DNA from: Thermoplasmata archaeon
Lineage (GTDB): Archaea > Thermoplasmatota > Thermoplasmata > Lutacidiplasmatales > UBA184
Direction: 5' to 3'
Length of the DNA stretch: 64,000 nt
NCBI GenBank assembly: GCA_027315165.1
Contig: DAHUYN010000008.1
Span: 1-64,000 of the forward strand
Part shown: piece after piece, positions 58,939 to 64,000 of the stretch
Position numbering within the stretch: position 1 is the stretch's first letter
How the letters are laid out: every line of letters begins with the position of its first letter
Made by a program: the position numbers and the translations under genes
The notes under the pieces: model-generated
Databases searched by the model: none
The model's input: only the letters and a program-made list of their open reading frames with translations
What the model was told of the DNA's origin: nothing

Positions 58939-59739
58939 GTGCGCCCCCCCCGCTCCTTCGACCGCGTCGCGGAGTCGTACGACGCGACACGGCGGCTCCC
59001 CGACGCGCTCGTCGACGCGGCGACCGAGGCGCTCACGACGGCGTTCCTCCGACGCCGGGTCCTCGAGGTCGGCGTCGGGACGGGCCGTTGGGCCCGGCCG
59101 CTGCAGGCCCGAGGGGTCGCGCTCACGGGGATCGACGTGAGCGCCCGGATGCTCGCCGTCGGCCGGGCCCAGGGACTCGACGACGTCGCGCGGGCCGACG
59201 TCCGCCGGCTTCCGTTCCGCGACGGCGCGTTCGGCGCGGCGCTCGCGAGCCATGTGCTCCACCTCGTCCCCGAGTGGCCGCGGGCCCTCGCAGAGGTCGC
59301 CCGCGTGACGCGGGGTCGCCTCTGGAGCGTCCTCGAGCACGGCACGGAGCGGCCGGACCTCACGGGCGAGTACCTCGCGCGCGTCGCCCGCCACGGCGGC
59401 CGCCGCGGGCCGGTGGGACTTCCCGAGCGCGAGCTGGGCGGGCGCCTCGCTCCCGACGACGTCCGAGCCGTCGGGGAGGCCTCCTGGACCGTCCCGGCGC
59501 GCGAGCGGCTCGCCCAGCTCGAGGCCCGCTGCTTCAGCCACACGTGGGAGCCGCCCGAGGCGCTCCACCGGGCCGTCGTCGAGGAGCTGCGCGCGCAGCA
59601 CGGCGAGGGCGAGGTGACGGTCGCGCGGAGCCTCGAGCTCGCGGCGTGGGACACGAGGGCCCTCGCCGCCCTCGCCGCACGCGCGCTCGCGGAGGGCGTC
59701 GGCGCGCCGGAGCGTCCGCCGCGCCCGGGGTCCGCCTAG
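58939..59739 (+). CDS. SAM-dependent methyltransferase (type 11)
   Basis: 266 residues. RSFDRVAESYDATRRLPDAL at the start, SAM motif VLEVGVGTGRWARPL near 41-55, IDVSARMLAVGRAQ, LPFRDGAFGAALASHVLHLV, and ALAEVARVTRGRLW: the UbiE/BioC-like Methyltransf_11 group. Substrate unknown. GTG 58939 is preferred over an upstream extension that would cover the promoter. Overlaps the facing fhs gene by 4 nt. Confidence 0.87.
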   Translation: MRPPRSFDRVAESYDATRRLPDALVDAATEALTTAFLRRRVLEVGVGTGRWARPLQARGVALTGIDVSARMLAVGRAQGLDDVARADVRRLPFRDGAFGAALASHVLHLVPEWPRALAEVARVTRGRLWSVLEHGTERPDLTGEYLARVARHGGRRGPVGLPERELGGRLAPDDVRAVGEASWTVPARERLAQLEARCFSHTWEPPEALHRAVVEELRAQHGEGEVTVARSLELAAWDTRALAALAARALAEGVGAPERPPRPGSA

Positions 59740-61370
59740 GGCGCGAGGCCGGTCACGCGCCCGTCGTCACCGAGGTCGATCGTCTCGGCGAGCGGGCGCG
59801 CGGGGAGCCCGGGCATCGTCTCGATCTCGCCGAGGTAGGCGACCGTGAACCCGGCCCCGGCGGCCCGCCAGAGACGGCGGACCGTGGGCGTGTAGCCGCT
59901 GGGCCGTCCGACACGGTGCGGGTCGTCGCTCAGCGAGAGCGGTGTCTTCGCGACGCAGACGGGGCCCGACGCCTCGCCGATCGCCTCGAGGTGCTCGAGC
60001 TCCTGCCGGGCCTCTTGAGAGAGCGCGACCCCGTCGGCGCCGTAGAGGCGGCGCGCGAGCGTCGTGAGGGCCTCCTCGAGGCGCGCGCCCTCGGGGTAGA
60101 GGGGACGGCCGTGGCGCCCCTCGGCCGTCGCGGCGACGACGAGCGCGGCGAGCTCGCGGGCGCCGGCCGCGCCGTCGGCGAAGGCCGTCGAGGCGGCCAG
60201 CGGCACGCCCTCTCGGTCGGCGAACCGTTCGAGGACCGCCGCCTCCTCGGGGGTGTCGCCAGGGAACCGGTTGAGGGCCAGGACCGGCGTGAGGTCGAGG
60301 GCGCGGACGTTCGCAAGATGCTGGGAGAGGTTCGCGAGACCCCGCTCGACGGCGGCGACGTCGGCGTGGTGCTCCGGGTCGGCGGCGCCACCCTGCCGCC
60401 GCAGGCCCCGGACGGTCACGATGACGACGGCCGCGTCGACGGAGTAGCCGGCCGACCGCGCCACGATGTCGACGAACTTCTCGGCCCCGAGCTCGGTCGA
60501 GAAGCCCGCCTCGACGACGGCGTAGTCGGCCGTCGCGAGGGCGAGGTCGATCGCGAGCCGGCTCGCCGTCCCATGGGCGATGTTCGCGAACGGGCCGCCG
60601 TGGACGAGCGCCGGCGTGCCGTCGGAGGTCTGCACGAGGTTCGGCTCGACGGCCCGTCGCAGCAGTGTCGCCATCGCCCCGACGGCCGAGAGGTCGCGGG
60701 CCCGGAGCGGGATCCCTCCGGCCCGCACGCCGAGAAGGATGCGGCCGAGGCGCGCCTTGAGGTCCGGCACACCGGACGCGAGCGCGTGGATCGCCGTGAC
60801 CTCGGAGGCCGCGGCGATGACGAAGCTGCTCTCTCGCGCGAGGTCGCGGCCTCCGCCGGTGACGCCGACGACGACCCGCCGGAGGGCCCGGTCCTCAAGG
60901 TCGAGGGTCCGCGGCCACACCAGGGAGCTCCGCTCGATCGCGAGGACGTTGCCGTAGTGGAGGTGGTTGTCGATCAGCGCGGCGAGCAGGTTGTGCGCGT
61001 TCGTGACGGCCTCGAGGTCGCCCGTGAACCCGAGGTTGATCTCCTGCGCGGGCTCGACGGTCGCGCGTCCGCCGCCGGCCGCGCCGCCCTTGAGGCCGAA
61101 GACCGGGCCGAGCGACGGCTGGCGCAGGCAGACGACGGCCTTGTGGCCCAAGGCGCGGAGCGCCATCGCGAGGCCGATCGAGGTGACCGTCTTCCCCTCG
61201 CCGTGGCTCGTCGGCGTCATCGCGGTGACGAGGACGAGGCGCCCGCGGCGCCCCGAAGCGGTCCTCGCGCGCACGGTCGCGAGCGGGACCTTCGCGACCT
61301 CGTCGCCGAGCCGACGGAGCTCCGCGCCGTCGAGGCCGAGCTCGCGACCCACCTCGTCGACCGCCCGCAT
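59736..61370 (-). CDS. fhs: Formate-tetrahydrofolate ligase
   Basis: ATP-dependent 10-formyl-tetrahydrofolate synthesis. 544 residues, close to the usual ~555. P-loop TPTSHGEGKT at 52-61, SLGPVFGLKGGAAGGG, LTGD-like GFTGDLEAVTNAHNLLAA, and AGFSTELGAEKFVDI. Occurs in few archaea, Thermoplasma relatives among them. ATG 61370 is 23-30 nt below GCTTATCC (61393-61400). Together with thyX it indicates tetrahydrofolate-based C1 metabolism. Confidence 0.96.
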   Translation of the reverse strand: MRAVDEVGRELGLDGAELRRLGDEVAKVPLATVRARTASGRRGRLVLVTAMTPTSHGEGKTVTSIGLAMALRALGHKAVVCLRQPSLGPVFGLKGGAAGGGRATVEPAQEINLGFTGDLEAVTNAHNLLAALIDNHLHYGNVLAIERSSLVWPRTLDLEDRALRRVVVGVTGGGRDLARESSFVIAAASEVTAIHALASGVPDLKARLGRILLGVRAGGIPLRARDLSAVGAMATLLRRAVEPNLVQTSDGTPALVHGGPFANIAHGTASRLAIDLALATADYAVVEAGFSTELGAEKFVDIVARSAGYSVDAAVVIVTVRGLRRQGGAADPEHHADVAAVERGLANLSQHLANVRALDLTPVLALNRFPGDTPEEAAVLERFADREGVPLAASTAFADGAAGARELAALVVAATAEGRHGRPLYPEGARLEEALTTLARRLYGADGVALSQEARQELEHLEAIGEASGPVCVAKTPLSLSDDPHRVGRPSGYTPTVRRLWRAAGAGFTVAYLGEIETMPGLPARPLAETIDLGDDGRVTGLAP

Positions 61371-61392
61371 CGGCGGGCGCCAACCGCGACGC

Positions 61393-61400
61393 GGATAAGC
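61393..61400 (-). promoter_or_regulatory. TATA-like promoter of fhs
   Basis: GCTTATCC on the minus strand, spaced for a leaderless start at ATG 61370; the plus-strand AAAGGAATAC at 61437-61446 plays the same part for ATG 61472. Confidence 0.5.
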
Positions 61401-61471
61401 GGTTGCCGGCCCGAGCGCGCGGGGCCTCGGGAGCCGAAAGGAATACCTCCGAGCCCCCGGTCCCCCCGACG

Positions 61472-62326
61472 ATGGCGGCGCCGGCCCCCCCCGTCGTGAC
61501 GGGGGTCCTCTACGTCGACCCGCTCTCCGTGCTCACCTGGGGGCTCCAGCCCGCGCTAAGGAGGGTCCGGGAGGTCTACCGAGGGTCGGTGTCGCTCGAG
61601 CTCCGGCCGGGCGGCGCGTTCGAAGACCTGGCGCGGTTCCGTCGCGAGATGCGGCTCGAGGGTGCGGCCCTCGGCGAGTGGCTCGCTCGAGCCATCGCGC
61701 GGACGGGCAACCCGGTCGACCCCGAGTGCCTCGACCGGGGGCGCGTCACCTCGAGCTACCCCGCCTGCCGCGCCGTGCTCGCGGCGCTCCACCTCGACGA
61801 GGGGCGGGGCGAGCGCTACCTGCGCCGCTTGCTGGAGTACCTGCTCATCCGCGGCGCGCCGGCCGACCCCGAGGTCCTCCGGCAGTGCGCCCGCGACGTC
61901 GGCCTCGACCCGGGACGGCTCACCGACGCCGCGGAGGCGCCCGAGACGGCCGAGGCGTTCACCCGGTACCGGGGCGAGATGGCGCGCGACCGGGCGACGT
62001 TCGAGGAGGTCGACTGGCGGTCGGCGACCGGCGGGCACGCGCGCGTCGTCGGCGAGTTCCGCGCCCGCCGGCACGAGGAGGCGATCGACCGGCTCGCGCC
62101 CGGCCTCCCCCAGCATCGGCCGGCCGGCGTCGCCGAGTACGTGGGCCGGTGGACCGACCTGGTCCCCGCGCGCGAGGTCGCCGAGGTCTTCGGGTGGAGC
62201 GACGCCGAGGCCGAGCACGAGCTCGAGCAGCTCTGGCGCCGCGGCGAGGTCGAGCGCTGGTCCTACGCCGGCGCGGCGTTCTGGACCGGCCCCCACCGGC
62301 CGGGCCGCCGCGGGCCGGGTCCCTAG
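61472..62326 (+). CDS. DsbA/FrnE-like thioredoxin-fold protein without active-site cysteines
   Basis: 284 residues. The start VTGVLYVDPLSVLTWGLQPALRRVREVY matches the beta-alpha opening of DsbA-like proteins of the FrnE/SpxH type, where this position reads DPxCPWCW; here the cysteines are Ser and Thr. A helical insertion (TGNPVDPECL, YPACRAVLAALHLDEG, YLLIRGAPADPEVLRQCARDVGLD) fits the family, and a C-terminal winged-helix-like part follows (REVAEVFGWSDAEAEHELEQLWRRGEVERW). It should not be an oxidoreductase; an adaptor role like SpxH is conceivable. Family call by pattern. Confidence 0.65.
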   Translation: MAAPAPPVVTGVLYVDPLSVLTWGLQPALRRVREVYRGSVSLELRPGGAFEDLARFRREMRLEGAALGEWLARAIARTGNPVDPECLDRGRVTSSYPACRAVLAALHLDEGRGERYLRRLLEYLLIRGAPADPEVLRQCARDVGLDPGRLTDAAEAPETAEAFTRYRGEMARDRATFEEVDWRSATGGHARVVGEFRARRHEEAIDRLAPGLPQHRPAGVAEYVGRWTDLVPAREVAEVFGWSDAEAEHELEQLWRRGEVERWSYAGAAFWTGPHRPGRRGPGP

Positions 62327-62385
62327 AGCCCGGGTGCGCTCCGGTCGTGCGCTAGCGTTCTACCCCCTCTCGCGCTCGCTCGCGC

Positions 62386-63639
62386 GTGGAGCGGAACATT
62401 CGGCTGCTCGCGGGCTCGACCGCGATCCGCTCGCTCGGGGTCGCGCTCTACGCCCCGTTCCTGGCGCTGTTCCTGCGCAACGTCCTCGGCCTCGCCTACG
62501 ACGAGATCGGCCTCCTCCTCTTCCTCACGGGGCTCATCGCGCTCCCCGCCGGGCTCGCCGGCGGCCTCCTCACCGACCGTGTCGGCCGCCGGCGCCTCAT
62601 CCTCTGGGGCCTCGCCGGCGAGGCGGTCGCGACGCTCGGGCTCGCCTACGCGTTCGCCCAGCGCTCGCTCCCGGAGGCGATCGCCGCGGCGACGGTCGGC
62701 GGGATCATCGCGACCGCCGCGGGCCCGGCGGGCGCGGCCTACCTGGCCGACCTCGTCACGGGCGCCGAGCGGACGCGCGGCTACACGGCGTTCCGGATCG
62801 GCTTTAACGCGGGCTACTCCGCCGGCGTCACGATGGGGGGCCTGCTCGTCTCCTCGGTGGGGTTCGCCGGCTCGGTGGGCCTCGCCGCCCTCCTCATCGG
62901 CGGGGCGGCCGTGCTGCTCGGCCTCCTTCTGGACCCGACGCCCTACGACCGGGCGCTCGAGGGGTCCCCCGGGCGTCGGCCGACCGGCCCCGGTCCTTTG
63001 GCGTCGGGCCCGCCCGGCCGCTCGACGACGGAGAGCCTCCGCCTCCTCGTGCGCGACCGCGCCGGGCTCGAGGTGATGGTCGCGATCGTCCTCGCGTCGC
63101 TCACGCTCGGGCAGTGGTCGGTGACGTTGCCGCTCTACGCGCACAACGTGCTCGGCGTCTCCTACACGGTCCTCGGCCTCGGGCTCGCCCTGAACGGGCT
63201 CCTCGTCGTCTTCGGCCAGGCGCCGATGACGGGGCGCGCGGTCGGACAGCGGCACACGACCCTCGCCGTCGGAGGGATCCTCCTCTACGTCGTCGCCTTC
63301 CTCGGCCTCGGCGTCGCCGCCCGGTTCTCGTGGTACCCCGAGGAGGTCTTCTTCGTCGCGATCGCGGTGCTGACGCTCGGCGAGAACCTCGAGGCGATCC
63401 CGCAGATGACGCTCCCCTCGAACCTCGCCCCACCGGGCGAGGTCGGCGCCTACAACGGGGCGTTCGGTGTCGCGGGCGGGATCGGGTACCTCTCGGCGAT
63501 CCTCCTCGGGGGCTTCGTGCTCCAGCTCGCCCCCGACCCGCTCGTGGTCTGGGTCCTCCTGGTCCTCCCCGCGGTGCCGGCCGCGATCCTGTTCCGGCAC
63601 GTCGCGAGCCGGCTGCCCGACGCCGCCAACCGCGCCTGA
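62386..63639 (+). CDS. MFS transporter
   Basis: A 12-helix major facilitator, 417 residues. Motif A-like loop GGLLTDRVGRRRLILWG between helices 2 and 3, a Pro/Gly-rich central loop near 195-215, and the second-half helices LGQWSVTLPLYAHNVLG onward. Substrate not predictable; YajR/MdtH-like drug exporters look similar. GTG 62386 start. Confidence 0.9.
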   Translation: MERNIRLLAGSTAIRSLGVALYAPFLALFLRNVLGLAYDEIGLLLFLTGLIALPAGLAGGLLTDRVGRRRLILWGLAGEAVATLGLAYAFAQRSLPEAIAAATVGGIIATAAGPAGAAYLADLVTGAERTRGYTAFRIGFNAGYSAGVTMGGLLVSSVGFAGSVGLAALLIGGAAVLLGLLLDPTPYDRALEGSPGRRPTGPGPLASGPPGRSTTESLRLLVRDRAGLEVMVAIVLASLTLGQWSVTLPLYAHNVLGVSYTVLGLGLALNGLLVVFGQAPMTGRAVGQRHTTLAVGGILLYVVAFLGLGVAARFSWYPEEVFFVAIAVLTLGENLEAIPQMTLPSNLAPPGEVGAYNGAFGVAGGIGYLSAILLGGFVLQLAPDPLVVWVLLVLPAVPAAILFRHVASRLPDAANRA

Positions 63640-63677
63640 GCGGCCGTCCTCTTGTAGCCGGCCTTCGTGCCGGCTCC

Positions 63678-64000
63678 GTGCGCGACGGCCCCTCGAGGCG
63701 CTCTCGCCCCGTCGAGGTCGAGGCGGGGGAGCTGTTCGTCGAGGAGGCCGGCGACGGTCCCGCCGTGGTCCTCTCGCACGGTGGCCTCACCGACCGGCAT
63801 CTGTGGGACGAGCTGTTCGCCTCGCTCGCTCGCGACCACCACGCCGTGCGCTACGACCTTCGAGGCCACGGCGCCTCGACGACGGGCGCCGTCGCCTACC
63901 GGCCGTACGAGGACCTCGCCGCGGTCCTCGACGCGTTGGGCCTCGCGCGCGCGGACCTCCTCGGGCACGCCCAAGGCGCCGGGGCGTCGCTCGACCTCGC
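63678..64000 (+). CDS. Alpha/beta hydrolase-fold protein, 5' part (cut by window end)
   Basis: First 107 codons from GTG 63678; the 3' end lies beyond the window. VVLSHGGLTDRHLWDEL (oxyanion HGG), AVRYDLRGHGAST, then the nucleophile elbow reads LLGHAQGAG, where the usual GHSxG Ser is Ala. If the reading is right, the canonical nucleophile is missing and the protein may be a non-hydrolytic relative or use another mechanism. The rest of the triad is not visible. Confidence 0.75.
   Translation, partial: MRDGPSRRSRPVEVEAGELFVEEAGDGPAVVLSHGGLTDRHLWDELFASLARDHHAVRYDLRGHGASTTGAVAYRPYEDLAAVLDALGLARADLLGHAQGAGASLDL

Noticed and set aside
59088-61499. 803-codon plus-strand open frame over methyltransferase and fhs
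   Set aside because: Antisense and out-of-frame shadow; fhs motifs on the minus strand are unmistakable.
1-64000. CRISPR arrays, rRNA genes, insertion sequences, replication origin
   Set aside because: No regularly spaced repeats, no rRNA-like segments, no transposase and no Orc1/Cdc6 gene were seen in the window.

Overview
The window looks like a chromosomal segment of a very GC-rich archaeon, most probably a member of Thermoplasmatota (Thermoplasmata). The archaeal assignment rests on a ribosomal protein L21e / RNA polymerase subunit F / DUF655 / KsgA gene block, a Pus10 tRNA pseudouridine synthase, a TtuA-type tRNA thiolase, a XerA-type recombinase, and archaeal TATA boxes about 22-30 nt upstream of start codons (many transcripts look leaderless). 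The Thermoplasmata placement is inference from gene content: PrsW protease, a DUF6015-like protein, formate-tetrahydrofolate ligase, and large secreted kelch/PKD/beta-propeller proteins. The order cannot be decided from the sequence. Coding density is very high. Stop/start overlaps (ATGA, GTGA, TTGA) and short tail-to-tail overlaps are common, and almost all long antisense open frames are shadows caused by the GC content.

Layout. 0-9 kb: an alcohol dehydrogenase, then a leftward run of information-processing genes (methyltransferase, membrane protein, ksgA, DUF655, rpoF, rpl21e, pus10), and a second leftward operon (prsW, 3-hydroxyacyl-CoA dehydrogenase, ttuA). 9-19.6 kb: xerA, an FAD oxidoreductase, glycerate kinase and aldehyde dehydrogenase facing each other (possible non-phosphorylating Entner-Doudoroff steps), thyX, metG with a PHP gene, and a DtxR-type regulator with a probable metal transporter. 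19.7-23.2 kb: tRNA-Cys followed by an A/T-richer island carrying a broken and an intact kelch surface-protein gene, closed by a degenerate copy of the tRNA 3' end. 23.5-39.3 kb: a hemerythrin-like protein with a membrane partner, glycosyltransferase, MFS transporter, 1063-residue beta-propeller surface protein, NDH-2-like oxidoreductase, nucleotidyltransferase, class III aminotransferase plus alcohol dehydrogenase, a class I aminotransferase, an ABC exporter and an HNH protein.

39.4-46.3 kb is a six-gene operon joining a secreted kelch protein to MoxR, DUF58 and three further genes, mostly with 4-nt overlaps. 46.3-55.4 kb holds an efflux transporter, a small TM protein, an aldo/keto reductase, a coiled-coil membrane protein with a family 2 glycosyltransferase, and a three-subunit molybdenum hydroxylase whose FAD subunit carries the four-cysteine loop of 4-hydroxybenzoyl-CoA reductase. 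55.4-58.4 kb is an arsenic-resistance locus: a cysteine-rich HxlR regulator diverges, across a perfect palindrome, from an operon whose first gene is a previously uncalled 28-residue peptide with ten cysteines, translationally coupled to arsC, acr3 and a methyltransferase. The window ends with a universal stress protein, a methyltransferase, fhs, a cysteine-less DsbA-like protein, an MFS transporter and a truncated alpha/beta hydrolase.

The strongest new observation is the ten-cysteine micropeptide opening the ars operon. Next are the tRNA-Cys island, the HBCR-type enzyme, the DtxR-site palindrome, and two genes (DUF655 and the ars-linked methyltransferase) whose conserved N-termini lie out of frame with their ATGA-coupled start codons, each next to a six-base homopolymer.
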